DNA from: Cellulophaga sp. BC115SP
Lineage (GTDB): Bacteria > Bacteroidota > Bacteroidia > Cytophagales > Spirosomataceae
Assembly (NCBI RefSeq): GCF_009905545.1
Contig: NZ_JAAALB010000031.1
Coordinates: 1 to 64,000 of the forward strand
Length of the DNA stretch: 64,000 bases
Direction: 5' to 3'
A program made the position numbers and the translations under genes. The notes beneath the pieces were generated by a model, which was not told the DNA's origin, did no database searches, and saw only the letters and a program-made list of their open reading frames with translations. Below, one piece after another: positions 26,785 through 34,556 of the stretch; within the stretch, counting starts at the first letter, position 1; every line of letters begins with the position of its first letter.

Positions 26785-27573
26785 CTAGACACTAAACTTC
26801 TTTTGTACAATAGACTGTAATGTCGTTGTTGAAGCAAACTTTACCACTTCTCCAAGCACAATAACGGCAGGATTAGATAGCTTATTGTGCTCAACGACGA
26901 ATTTAATATTTTTAGCAGTGCCAATTCCAACTTTTTGATGAACGGTTGTTCCTTGCTGTACAACGGCAATAGGCAAATCTGCTTTACCTTGTTGAATACA
27001 TAGTTCTGCGATTTGTTCTATTTTACTCATTCCCATCAAAACAACAATAGTTGCTGATGATTGTAAAGCTAGTGCCAAATCTTTGGATAAAGAACCATCT
27101 GATTTAGTCCCAGTAATCACCCAAAAACTTTCGCTAACCCCTCTCGTTGTCAACGGAATACCAGCATAGCCAGCAGCAGCTACCGACGAAGATATACCAG
27201 GAATATAGGCTGTTTCTAACCCAAATTGCTGAGCGTACTCGATTTCTTCCATACCACGACCAAAAATAAATGGATCGCCACCCTTCAATCTCACCACATG
27301 ACCATACATATAGGCTTTTTCGACTATCAAAAAATTAATAGCATCTTGAGAATGGCTTTCTCCTGGGCGTTTGCCTACGTAAATTTTTTCGGCTTCGGGT
27401 TTACAATAATCCAACAATTCAGGAGCAATTAGGGCATCATAAAGCACCACATCTGCCGAAGCTAATGCTTTAGTGGCCTTTACGGTAATTAAATCTGGGT
27501 CACCGGGTCCAGCACCGACTACCGTCAGGCGTGGTTTAGGTTCCATTGTATGAAAAGCTTCTAAATTGTTCAT
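26785..27573 (-). CDS. cobA: Uroporphyrinogen-III C-methyltransferase
   Basis: I start the protein at the ATG giving MNNLEAFHTMEPKPRLTVVG (262 residues); a further ATG nine codons in is also possible. Upstream codons in the same frame look non-coding. The sequence has the SUMT motifs: VVGAGPGDPDLITVKATKAL at the N-terminus, VRLKGGDPFIFGRG, and the AdoMet-binding GISSSVAAAGYAGIPLTTRG. It dimethylates uroporphyrinogen III at C2 and C7 to give precorrin-2, the precursor of siroheme. The adjacent siroheme reductase gene is the likely user. No dehydrogenase/ferrochelatase (Met8/SirC type) gene lies in the window, so siroheme must be completed elsewhere. Confidence 0.95.
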   Translation of the reverse strand: MNNLEAFHTMEPKPRLTVVGAGPGDPDLITVKATKALASADVVLYDALIAPELLDYCKPEAEKIYVGKRPGESHSQDAINFLIVEKAYMYGHVVRLKGGDPFIFGRGMEEIEYAQQFGLETAYIPGISSSVAAAGYAGIPLTTRGVSESFWVITGTKSDGSLSKDLALALQSSATIVVLMGMSKIEQIAELCIQQGKADLPIAVVQQGTTVHQKVGIGTAKNIKFVVEHNKLSNPAVIVLGEVVKFASTTTLQSIVQKKFSV

Positions 27574-27683
27574 AACTAAAAAGTAGTTGGTCATTGAGTA
27601 ATGGCAAGCGAATCTGACTAACCAAGTCAATTTTTACAAGAATACTATAAAAATCGCTCACTAATAAATCACTCAATAAAATG

Positions 27684-27728
27684 AAAAGAGGTGTACCCAA
27701 TTGGACAAGCCTTTTGAATTACACCCCT
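27684..27728 (-). terminator. Possible terminator after the siroheme reductase gene
   Basis: On the minus strand GGGGTGTA pairs with TACACCTC (one G-T pair) followed by TTTTC. It lies 50 bases past the reductase stop codon. The T run is short, so some read-through into cobA is likely and would co-express the two genes. Confidence 0.5.
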
Positions 27729-27778
27729 TCAAATGTTGTATGCGACTATACTAAATAATCAAACAAAACTCGGAACGC

Positions 27779-29881
27779 TTACGCCTCTACTGTTTGCTCA
27801 CGATATGCTCTGGCCAATGCTAAGAAAGCTTTTGCTTCGGCGATATATGAAGTAGCGAAGTCAACGCTAGGCTCATTTTGGTTGATTTGAAGTACTAATT
27901 CTTTGAAAGAGCTTTGAGCAATTGTGATTTCGCCTTTTGCAACAAAATGTTCATCAAATTTCTCGATAACAGCATTTTGAGTAGAAACGTTAACACTCTT
28001 ATCCAAAAGCAAGGCTTTAGCTGCACTTACAAAAACACTGTAAGCATGATAAATTGAATCAGCTACGCGGTTTTCGTTAAAGGCATTCAAAGTCCACTCT
28101 AATTTTTCTTCTGACTCAAACAACAAAGTTGCAACTAAGTCAATCATTACACCAGCACATTCACCTACACCAATTTCTGTAGCAAATTGCTCTGAAGCGC
28201 CCCAGTCAATGAAATCATCATCCTTCAAAGTGGTAAGGTCAGCTACAGGCTTCAATAAGCTATAGAAATATTTTTCACCCTGACGGTCATAATAATCATT
28301 GAAGTATTCACCTTCTGTTGCGTTTTCTTCATAATTATTCAACAATACTCTCAATACTTCAGGTCCACGTTTTGATGGTACTTTTATTACTTTATCTGCT
28401 ACACGACCCACACCATTACCAACTGTTCCACCGCCCAATAGTACTTGAAGCGCAGGTAATACACGTTTATCTGCCGACTTCAAAGACGAACCGTGGAAAC
28501 CGATATTTGCCATACCATGCTGACCACAAGAGTTCATACAACCTGAAATTTTGATTTTAATATCGTTATTATAAATCAAATCAGGGAAGTCTTCAGAAAT
28601 AACTGCTTCTAATTTGGAAGTAATATTCGTACTATCCGAAATCGCCAAGTTACAAGTATCTGTACCCGGACAAGCTGTGATATTGGCAATTGAATTTGCA
28701 CCAGGAGATGCCAAATCATGTGCTTTTAACACCTCGTAGATATATGGGATATTGGCTTCTGGCACGAAACGTAACATCAAACCTTGGTTGATACTTACAC
28801 GTACATCATTTGCCACATATCCATCCAACTGTTCGATTAAAGAACGAGACGTGTTAGAAGAAATATTGCCATTTAAGATACGTACATATACGCCAAAATA
28901 TCCTTCCTGCTTTTGAGCAAAAACGTTAGATTGCAACCAAGTTTTATACTCTTCAGTCTCAGGGGCAATTGTTGATGCTGTTTGAGTAGGCAAATATCCT
29001 TCGATTTCCGTTTCGCTGAACCCAGTAGTTGGAATCTCAAATGTTTTGTTTTTGATGGCAATGGTTTCTGCATTTACCAATTCTACAAACTTATCGAAAC
29101 CGATTTTTTGAATCAAAAACTTCAAACGAGCTTTGTGACGAGAATTACGCTCGCCATGACGGTCGAACACTCGCAAAGCTGCCTCCATATATGGAATTAC
29201 TTGATTTTCTTCCAAAAACTCAAATGCTGTGTAAGCCAACATAGGTTGAGCGCCCAAACCTCCACCAACAACTACTTTAAAGCCACGTTTGCCATCCAAT
29301 ACTTTTGGAATCAAACCAAAATCGTGCATATAAGTCAATGCTGTATCGGCATCAGAGTTAGAAATGGCAATTTTGATTTTACGACCCATTTCTTGACAAA
29401 TAGGATTTCTCAAGAAATAACGGAAAATAGCATCAGCATAAGGAGTTACATCAAAAGGCTCTTGAGTATCGATACCCGAAGTGATAGAAGCAGTAACGTT
29501 ACGAACAGTGTTACCACAAGCCTCACGAAGTGTAATATCATCTTGTTCCAATTGTGCCCACAATTCAGGAGTGCGGTCCAAAGAAACAAAGTGAATTTGA
29601 ACATCTTGACGCGTAGTCAAGTGTAAATTTCCTATCGAATACTCATCCGAAATATCAGCGATACGTTTCCACTGCTTAAAGGTCATTTTACCATAAGGCA
29701 ATTTGATACGTACCATTTGTACCCCTTGCTGACGTTGTCCATACACACCACGCGCTAAACGTAAACTACGGAATTTTTCTTCGTGGATTTTACCCTCTCT
29801 AAATAATTCAATTTTACGAGCTAAATCTAATATGTCTTTTTCAACAAGTGGATTTTCGAGTTCAGTTCTGAAACTTTGCAT
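27779..29881 (-). CDS. Siroheme-dependent nitrite/sulfite reductase with extra C-terminal domain
   Basis: I choose the ATG giving MQSFRTELENPLVEKDILDL (700 residues); nine more in-frame codons upstream are less family-like. The protein has the duplicated ferredoxin-like and siroheme-binding halves of the CysI/NirA family, with LHLTTRQDVQIHFV and VVGGGLGAQPML. The four cysteines that ligate the [4Fe-4S]-siroheme centre appear as ACPGTDTC near residue 405 and GCMNSC near 450. It reduces sulfite to sulfide or nitrite to ammonia; sequence alone does not decide which. About 140 residues beyond the core form a helical C-terminal extension (after FYSLLKPVADL). cobA follows. A consensus promoter lies about 120 bases upstream. 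Confidence 0.93.
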   Translation of the reverse strand: MQSFRTELENPLVEKDILDLARKIELFREGKIHEEKFRSLRLARGVYGQRQQGVQMVRIKLPYGKMTFKQWKRIADISDEYSIGNLHLTTRQDVQIHFVSLDRTPELWAQLEQDDITLREACGNTVRNVTASITSGIDTQEPFDVTPYADAIFRYFLRNPICQEMGRKIKIAISNSDADTALTYMHDFGLIPKVLDGKRGFKVVVGGGLGAQPMLAYTAFEFLEENQVIPYMEAALRVFDRHGERNSRHKARLKFLIQKIGFDKFVELVNAETIAIKNKTFEIPTTGFSETEIEGYLPTQTASTIAPETEEYKTWLQSNVFAQKQEGYFGVYVRILNGNISSNTSRSLIEQLDGYVANDVRVSINQGLMLRFVPEANIPYIYEVLKAHDLASPGANSIANITACPGTDTCNLAISDSTNITSKLEAVISEDFPDLIYNNDIKIKISGCMNSCGQHGMANIGFHGSSLKSADKRVLPALQVLLGGGTVGNGVGRVADKVIKVPSKRGPEVLRVLLNNYEENATEGEYFNDYYDRQGEKYFYSLLKPVADLTTLKDDDFIDWGASEQFATEIGVGECAGVMIDLVATLLFESEEKLEWTLNAFNENRVADSIYHAYSVFVSAAKALLLDKSVNVSTQNAVIEKFDEHFVAKGEITIAQSSFKELVLQINQNEPSVDFATSYIAEAKAFLALARAYREQTVEA

Positions 29882-30000
29882 TGCTTTTCTGTTTAAAAAA
29901 TCAAACAAAACACCCTAAGCTGGTCAAAGTAGCACAAGGTTCTTGTGTAATGAGTAATCCACCTACATTATTTACTCTATAAAATAAGTAGATTTTTATG

Positions 30001-30030
30001 CAAAACTAAGGAAGAAATTCTATCTATCAA
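30001..30030 (-). promoter_or_regulatory. Promoter of the nitrite/sulfite reductase gene
   Basis: On the minus strand TTG (30030-30028) is followed after 19 bases by TAGTTTTG (30008-30001), an exact match to the Bacteroidetes -33/-7 layout. The implied transcript has a leader of about 110 bases that contains a CACAAG/CTTGTG hairpin and a GAGTAA/TTACTC pair. Confidence 0.75.
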
Positions 30031-30083
30031 GGCTTTTTCTAAAAAAAGTTTGATATATATTTTAAACATTCAAAAAATCCAAG

Positions 30084-30091
30084 TAAGTTTG
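30084..30091 (+). promoter_or_regulatory. Candidate -7 box of the coiled-coil lipoprotein gene
   Basis: TAAGTTTG fits TAnnTTTG and would start a transcript about 120 bases before the lipoprotein start codon. No TTG is found at the standard -33 distance. The divergent reductase promoter lies 54 bases away, so the 335-base gene-free region (29882-30216) carries both promoters. Confidence 0.5.
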
Positions 30092-30216
30092 CCCAGATGG
30101 TCTAGTGGCTGAGTAATAATCAATTATATTCATTCGTCCTACAAGTAGTTATTAAAAGTCGAACATTACAACAATTGTTTAGTCAATCAAATCGACCAAT
30201 TAATCCCATTATACCC

Positions 30217-30630
30217 ATGAAGAGAAATCTATCTTTATTTGTTGCTTTATTAGCATTATTATTGTCAAGTTGTACAGATAGCAAGAAAATTGCTGAGTAT
30301 CAAGACCAAGTGAGAAGACTTGAAAGTCAAATTTTGAAAGAGCGTCAAGAAAACGCTGAGTTAAGTAGCTTCCGTTTTAGCCTTGAAAGTCAGTTCAAGA
30401 AAAAGAATGAAGACTACATGAAATGTCAAGAAGATAGTAAGGATACCTTCGAAACCCTTACTATTAAATATAATCGTTTGTTAGACGACTATAACAAGAT
30501 TCAAGCTTCTTACAAGTCATTGAACGAAACTTACGAATTAAATAAAGAAAATTCATCTAAAGTGATTGCCGAGTTGGAAGAGCGTGTTCGCAATAGCAAA
30601 ACAGGCAAAGTGAAAAGACGTCGTAGATAA
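30217..30630 (+). CDS. Small coiled-coil lipoprotein of unknown function
   Basis: Starting at the ATG of MKRNLSLFVALLALLLSSC, the product is 137 residues long. A lipoprotein signal ends in LLSSC, with Cys19 as the lipidated residue. The mature part is almost entirely charged heptad-like helix (YQDQVRRLESQILKERQE, then TIKYNRLLDDYNKIQASYK), so it should form a coiled coil in the periplasm. A basic tail KVKRRRR closes it. I do not recognise a named family. Small coiled-coil lipoproteins (Lpp-like) can tether the outer membrane to peptidoglycan, and the basic C-terminus would suit that, but this is only analogy. It is monocistronic, with its own terminator. Confidence 0.82.
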   Translation: MKRNLSLFVALLALLLSSCTDSKKIAEYQDQVRRLESQILKERQENAELSSFRFSLESQFKKKNEDYMKCQEDSKDTFETLTIKYNRLLDDYNKIQASYKSLNETYELNKENSSKVIAELEERVRNSKTGKVKRRRR

Positions 30631-30650
30631 TTTTCCTAATAGTACTCTTG

Positions 30651-30685
30651 AAGGAACTGCTTTGTAAAAGGCAGTTCTTTTTTTA
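30651..30685 (+). terminator. Intrinsic terminator of the coiled-coil lipoprotein gene
   Basis: GGAACTGC pairs with GCAGTTC around a TTTGTAAAAG loop and is followed by seven T residues. Confidence 0.9.
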
Positions 30686-31130
30686 TTACTGTACGATTCT
30701 TATTCGTTGACTCTGCAATCAATTTTATTTGATTAGAACCTATCCCGCAAAAAATATTTATATAACACCTAAAGTTGTTTTTTGAAAGCAACTGCATCTA
30801 TTTACCATATAATCAATCGCACTTTTCAAGTTTGGTCTATTTATTGCATTTTCTGCTATATATTTTCTCATTTTGAGACCATTTAATCAATTCTGTGTAC
30901 ATATTTCTTGCATTTGCCTGAGTTTTGAGTATTTTTGAAACCAAAGACAGTAAAAGTCCAAATCGTATTGTTATCCGTATATAAAGAAGATTAACAATAT
31001 ATTTGGTAATTTCAGGAAAACACTAGGTATTTATTAGGTATAAACAGCCATTTCGAGTAGGTACATTCTCTTATAACGAAGAAAACGCTGTTAATATTTG
31101 TTAACGAAAGTTAAAATTGCTTGTAATTTT
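30686..31130. other. Gene-free stretch upstream of the ECF sigma-factor gene
   Basis: No open frame or repeat of the dispersed families is convincing in this very AT-rich stretch. It ends at the strong promoter at 31131-31161. It may hold upstream regulatory sites of the sigma-factor gene, but I cannot identify any. Confidence 0.5.
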
Positions 31131-31161
31131 TTTGGAATTAATATAACAACTACTATCTTTG
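31131..31161 (+). promoter_or_regulatory. Strong Bacteroidetes-type promoter of the ECF sigma-factor gene
   Basis: TTTG (31131-31134), 19 bases, then TATCTTTG (31154-31161) is a near-perfect -33/-7 promoter. Transcription should begin near 31168 and leave a leader of about 100 bases, long enough for post-transcriptional control. Confidence 0.82.
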
Positions 31162-31271
31162 AATCAACCAATCAAGCATACTTCATTTTTTACTAGAGTA
31201 GTCACTAAAAAAACAATATAGGAGAAGCAATATGATATAAAGCTTTACGTTAACCAAATAGATTTATCAAG

Positions 31272-31874
31272 ATGGAAAGAATCCATGTTAACGACAGTGA
31301 GCTAGTATCACGCTATATTCAAAATGGTGACGAACATGCCTTCGAAACACTTGTTCGCCGATACAAATCAAAAGTTTATACAACGATTTATTTAATCGTA
31401 AAAGACACTTACGTTGCAGAAGACTTATTACAAGATACTTTTGTAAAAGCAGTGGATGTACTCCGTTCTGGAAAGTACAACGATGAAGGTAAATTTTTGC
31501 CATGGGTGCTTAGAATTGCCCATAACATGGCTATAGACAATTTCCGTCGAGAAAAACGCTATCCCAATATCGTATTCGAAGATGGTAGTAGTGTATTCAA
31601 CACCCTTGATTTTGCAGAAGATTCTATCGAGGAAATGCAAATCAAAAATGAAACACACAATCATCTTAGAGATTTGATTAAACGTCTTCCAGATTCGCAA
31701 CGCGAAGTGCTCGTTATGCGTCATTATGAAGATATGAGTTTTCAAGAAATTGCCGACGCCACTGGCGTTAGTATCAATACGGCATTGGGGAGAATGCGTT
31801 ATGCGTTGATAAATCTACGCAAAATGATGAGTAAAAATTCTCCGAGCTATGATACAAACCTTTACGCAGAATGA
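31272..31874 (+). CDS. ECF-type RNA polymerase sigma factor
   Basis: The 200-residue protein contains sigma region 2 (FETLVRRYKSKVYTTIYLIV, then DLLQDTFVKAV and LRIAHNMAIDNFRR) and region 4 (LPDSQREVLVMRHYEDMSFQ, then helix-turn-helix GVSINTALGRMRYAL). It is a group-IV type factor directing RNA polymerase to a specific promoter set. Its last 26 bases overlap the start of an 80-residue gene, which suggests translational coupling. The pair ends with a strong terminator. A consensus housekeeping promoter lies 110 bases upstream. The regulon is not predictable from the window. Confidence 0.93.
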   Translation: MERIHVNDSELVSRYIQNGDEHAFETLVRRYKSKVYTTIYLIVKDTYVAEDLLQDTFVKAVDVLRSGKYNDEGKFLPWVLRIAHNMAIDNFRREKRYPNIVFEDGSSVFNTLDFAEDSIEEMQIKNETHNHLRDLIKRLPDSQREVLVMRHYEDMSFQEIADATGVSINTALGRMRYALINLRKMMSKNSPSYDTNLYAE

Positions 31875-32091
31875 CGTAATTCGTTACGTTTATGAGGAAA
31901 CTTCAGAAGAAGAAAACCTATTAATCCAAGATGCATTGGTACATGATACCGAAATGCTCGAATTTTATTTGGATTTAGTAGATCTTAAAATTGGTTTAGA
32001 TACTAGTTATCGTGAACCATCCTCTAGAACGGTCGACAACATATTAGCGTATTCTCGTAATTTTGCCTCAAAACATCAAACCTCCGCCTAG
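31849..32091 (+). CDS. Small acidic protein overlapping the sigma-factor gene, possible anti-sigma partner
   Basis: The 80-residue product begins inside the sigma gene (26-base overlap, different frame) and reads TQNDVIRYVYEETSEEENLL, then LEFYLDLVDLKIGLDTSY. It is acidic, soluble and mostly helical, without a membrane segment. The N-terminal helix followed by a second negatively charged helix resembles the minimal helical unit used by some anti-sigma factors to cap region 2 and 4. That role is inference from position and size. The overlap and shared terminator strongly suggest coordinated synthesis with the sigma factor. Its last codons form the left arm of the terminator hairpin. Confidence 0.8.
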   Translation: MIQTFTQNDVIRYVYEETSEEENLLIQDALVHDTEMLEFYLDLVDLKIGLDTSYREPSSRTVDNILAYSRNFASKHQTSA

Positions 32092-32118
32092 TTTTAGGCT
32101 CAGGTTTGATGTTTTTTT
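32071..32118 (+). terminator. Intrinsic terminator of the sigma-factor operon, overlapping the coding end
   Basis: AAACATCAAACCT pairs with AGGTTTGATGTTT, with a smaller GCCTA/TAGGC stem inside the loop, followed by a T run. The left arm lies within the last seven codons and stop of the 80-residue gene. Confidence 0.92.
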
Positions 32119-32309
32119 GTTTTACTCAAGTCTTCCTTAAGGCTTGAGTAAGTTTTTATTTGCTTTATTTTTTAGAAGTTATCTACAAACTTCTGATTAT
32201 ATCTTATTGTGTCTCTGCAACTAAAAAATCTGGCTATTTATCCTTATTTTTGATTTTTGGAACTTGTCACACAGGTCTCCTGTATAATCTCGTTAATCCA
32301 GATTTTGTT

Positions 32310-32978
32310 ATGCTCAAAAAAGAACGTTATCGTTTATTGATAGATTACTTCCTTCACAATTTTCCTGTAGCCGAAACCGAATTGCATTATACGACTCCTT
32401 ATGAATTATTGGTGGCAGTGGTGTTATCGGCACAATGTACCGACAAAAGAGTTAATATGGTGACACCTGCTTTATTCGAGCGTTTTCCAACACCCGAGTC
32501 TCTGGCTAGTGCATCCTTCGAAGAGGTATTTTTTTATATTCGTTCTATTTCATACCCAAACAATAAAGCTAAGCATTTGATTGGTTTAGGACAAAAGCTT
32601 GTTGATAACTTCAACTCAGAAGTTCCCTCTACCATCGAAGAGCTCCAAACGCTTCCAGGCGTTGGGCGTAAGACGGCCAATGTGATTGTTTCGGTGATTT
32701 ATAATCAGCCTGCAATGGCGGTCGATACCCACGTTTTTAGGGTATCACATCGATTAGGGTTGGTAGCTAAAACTGCTACAACGCCTTTGGCTGTAGAAAA
32801 AGAACTCATCAAACATATTCCAGAAGAATTAGTTCCTAAAGCTCATCATTGGTTGATTTTACATGGACGTTATGTTTGTATTGCACGATCACCCAAATGC
32901 GGAGAGTGCAAGCTAACACATCTGTGTAAATATTTCAGCAAACCTCCTCATTTACGCAAAGACAGCCCTAAGCTGTAA
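32310..32978 (+). CDS. nth: Endonuclease III (DNA glycosylase/AP lyase)
   Basis: I take the ATG giving MLKKERYRLLIDYFLHNFPV; the frame is open 50 codons further up, but that part is hydrophobic and unlike the family. The 222-residue enzyme removes oxidised pyrimidines from DNA and cleaves the abasic site. The helix-hairpin-helix LQTLPGVGRKTANVIV carries the catalytic Lys, the catalytic Asp is in VDTHVFRVSHRLGL, and the iron-sulfur loop has the exact C-x6-C-x2-C-x5-C spacing (CIARSPKCGECKLTHLC). No operon partner is evident. An inverted family-1 repeat starts 25 bases after the stop codon. Confidence 0.96.
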   Translation: MLKKERYRLLIDYFLHNFPVAETELHYTTPYELLVAVVLSAQCTDKRVNMVTPALFERFPTPESLASASFEEVFFYIRSISYPNNKAKHLIGLGQKLVDNFNSEVPSTIEELQTLPGVGRKTANVIVSVIYNQPAMAVDTHVFRVSHRLGLVAKTATTPLAVEKELIKHIPEELVPKAHHWLILHGRYVCIARSPKCGECKLTHLCKYFSKPPHLRKDSPKL

Positions 32979-33002
32979 AGGAGGAGTTGTGAATTGATTT
33001 TC

Positions 33003-33121
33003 AACCATTTCAGATTTGGGATTTCTGATTTCGGAAGTAAAGTGAAATACCTTTATTTTTTACAAAAATTAGAAGATTATACTTCTGAAATCCAACATCC
33101 GAAATAAACAGTTTTATAAAC
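33003..33121. repeat. MITE-like palindromic repeat family 1, copy D (inverted)
   Basis: Read on the minus strand this shows GTTTATTTCGGATGTTGGAT, TTCAGAAGTATAATCTTC, TAAAGGTATTTCACTTT and TTCCGAAATCAGAAATCCC, matching copies A-C. The GTACGAAGG ends are not preserved. It fills the gap between nth and pnuC. Confidence 0.8.
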
Positions 33122-33150
33122 CCTATTCCCAAATCCACAATCGATACCTT

Positions 33151-33729
33151 ATGTTTGATTTTCTTGTTGACTATGTCCAAACTAATTGGATAGAAGTTTT
33201 TGGTATTGTGACCTCCTTAATTTATGTCTGGTTGAATATCCGACAAAATATTTGGAGTTGGTTTTGGGCTATTATAAGCTCATCTGTATATGGAGTAGTC
33301 TATTTTCAGAGCAAACTTTACTCTGATATGGAATTGCAAATAGTGTTTATTATTCTGGGAGTTTATGGGTGGTATCAATGGCTTTATGGAGGCGCTAACA
33401 AAACGGAGTTGCCTGTAAGCAAAATGCCTAAAAAATACATTCTTATTTGTCTGGCAGCAGGTATGGCTTTTACAGGTTTGTCGGGATATTTACACGCCCA
33501 AACCGATGCTAGTTTACCCTATTTAGATTCGAGTTTGACAGCTATTAGTTTGATAGCCTCATGGATGATTGCCAAAAAATATCTGGAAAATTGGATTTTA
33601 TGGATTGTAGCCAACTTAGTGTATATAGGCATGTACTACGTCAAAGACTTACACGGAACGAGTATTTTGTATGCGCTATTACTCGTCATGGCCATAAAAG
33701 GGTATTTTGATTGGAGGAAGGGGATGTAG
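33151..33729 (+). CDS. pnuC: Nicotinamide mononucleotide/riboside transporter PnuC
   Basis: The 192-residue protein is a small PnuC-family facilitator with about seven transmembrane helices. Conserved segments are WIEVFGIVTSLIYVWLNIRQ, IWSWFWAIISSSVYGVVYF, YGWYQW and the final LHGTSILYALLLVMAIKGYFDW, which lines the substrate path in the family. It imports nicotinamide riboside (or a related vitamin precursor), with trapping by a cytosolic kinase. The neighbouring kinase gene found in some genomes (NadR-like) is absent here. No thiamine riboswitch is visible upstream, so a thiamine-specific PnuT role is less likely. Confidence 0.92.
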   Translation: MFDFLVDYVQTNWIEVFGIVTSLIYVWLNIRQNIWSWFWAIISSSVYGVVYFQSKLYSDMELQIVFIILGVYGWYQWLYGGANKTELPVSKMPKKYILICLAAGMAFTGLSGYLHAQTDASLPYLDSSLTAISLIASWMIAKKYLENWILWIVANLVYIGMYYVKDLHGTSILYALLLVMAIKGYFDWRKGM

Positions 33730-33784
33730 GGGGAAGAGATTTATATTTGCGAGAATGAATAAAGAATTTTTCAAAGAATATTAA

Positions 33785-33814
33785 AAAGCCTTGAATCGAA
33801 ATAATTAAGGCTTT
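33785..33814 (+). terminator. Weak terminator-like hairpin after pnuC
   Basis: AAAGCCTT and AAGGCTTT pair across a 14-base loop, followed by a short T-poor tail (AGATTCCTCTTTT). The position, 56 bases after the stop codon, fits, but the T run is weak. Confidence 0.45.
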
Positions 33815-33889
33815 AGATTCCTCTTTTCAACGCAAAATGTAGTCATAATGCGATGATTGAGTTTGTGAAAATCCGAAAAATCAAAAGTT

Positions 33890-34030
33890 TTAGTTATTGT
33901 TCCACCCATCAATTACTCCTGATTTAATATCAGTGTAATTTGTGATAAGCCAAATAACTAAAACAATAAAAGATATTGTTTTCCAATGGTTTTTTATCAA
34001 GACTTTTAAGTCATTTAAGAAGCGATTCAT
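33890..34030 (-). CDS. Small single-pass membrane protein (46 residues)
   Basis: An ATG-initiated frame encodes MNRFLNDLKVLIKNHWKT, a transmembrane helix ISFIVLVIWLITN, and the tail YTDIKSGVIDGWNNN. The layout, with a basic amphipathic start, a single helix and an acidic tail, looks like a genuine short membrane protein, and small proteins ending in DIKxGxxDGW occur in Bacteroidota as far as I recall. The frame stays open about 30 codons upstream (FEFTKPHKFYFSIKITD), so a longer form is possible. A broken XRE-type helix-turn-helix lies directly upstream on the same strand, which suggests an original regulator/membrane-protein pair. Function unknown. Confidence 0.6.
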   Translation of the reverse strand: MNRFLNDLKVLIKNHWKTISFIVLVIWLITNYTDIKSGVIDGWNNN

Positions 34031-34092
34031 ATCTGTAATTTTAATTGAAAAATAAAATTTATGAGGTTTGGTAAATTCAAAAACATCGGTTG

Positions 34093-34311
34093 TTAAGTCA
34101 TCCCAATCACTTTTAATGAATAAAAGCTTGGTTTTAGCTCATTATTCTCAATTCTTTGAATTGTCCTGAGCATTAATCCCAGTTTTTCAGAAAGTTCTTT
34201 TTGAGAACAGTTCAATCGTGTTCTAAGCTCATTTAATCTATTACTAGATATGATATGGGCAAATGAATAAATAGTTGACCAATAGGTGTCATTTGGCCGA
34301 AGTTTTGCCTC
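34093..34311 (-). pseudogene. Remnant of an XRE-type helix-turn-helix regulator
   Basis: One minus-strand frame without a usable ATG reads RLNELRTRLNCSQKELSEKL, then GLMLRTIQRIENNELKPS, a clear XRE/Cro-like helix-turn-helix. The domain normally continues with a conserved leucine-rich helix, but here it stops at SLKVIGMT. The frame is preceded by a TGA and has no ATG before the domain. The lost start and early stop suggest a decayed gene. A downstream frame (+2) continues into the small membrane protein, so a frameshift may have separated the two parts. Confidence 0.6.
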
Positions 34312-34403
34312 TCATTGAGCAATAATATAAACAGGAGATTAAAACAGAAGCTGGATGATGGTGTTTATCTAAAAATGCAACTACTTTAATTCGCTAATAC
34401 ATA

Positions 34404-34435
34404 AAAAAAGCCATCATTTCTGATGGCTTTTTATT
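34404..34435 (-). terminator. Intrinsic terminator of the tRNA-Asn gene
   Basis: AAAAAGCCATCA and TGATGGCTTTTT form a perfect stem with a short TTTC loop. On the minus strand it follows the tRNA 3' end directly and ends in a T run. The flanks are A- and T-rich on both sides, so it may work in both directions. Confidence 0.88.
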
Positions 34436-34436
34436 T

Positions 34437-34513
34437 TGGCTCCCTCTCCTGGGCTCGAACCAGGGACCCCATGATTAACAGTCATGTGCTCTAACCGACT
34501 GAGCTAAGAAGGA
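34437..34513 (-). tRNA. tRNA-Asn (anticodon GTT), CCA encoded
   Basis: On the minus strand the cloverleaf is complete. The acceptor TCCTTCT pairs with AGAGGGA (one G-T pair). The D-stem is GCTC/GAGC. The anticodon arm CATGA-CTGTTAA-TCATG has anticodon GTT. The T-arm is CCTGG-TTCGAGC-CCAGG, the discriminator is G, and CCA is encoded. It is transcribed alone from a consensus promoter 45 bases upstream, with a terminator directly after. Confidence 0.96.
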
Positions 34514-34556
34514 ATCTCTTTACAATTTTGTGTTTCTTTGTTCCTGAATTGTGATG

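Noticed and set aside
28982-29626. 214-codon plus-strand open frame opposite the nitrite/sulfite reductase
   Set aside because: It is entirely antisense to a strongly conserved gene. Its translation, rich in F, S and H, shows no domain.
29882-30000. SAM-type or other riboswitch in the siroheme reductase leader
   Set aside because: The leader has short dyads but no kink-turn, pseudoknot or other motif that I can match to a known riboswitch.
30091-30116. tRNA-like start GCCCAGATGGTCTAGTGGCTGAG ahead of the coiled-coil lipoprotein gene
   Set aside because: It resembles the 5' part of a tRNA (D-arm-like TAGTGGCTGAG), but no anticodon arm, T-arm or 3' acceptor follows, and it lies directly after a -7 box. 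A chance match or a small leader structure is more likely than a tRNA remnant.
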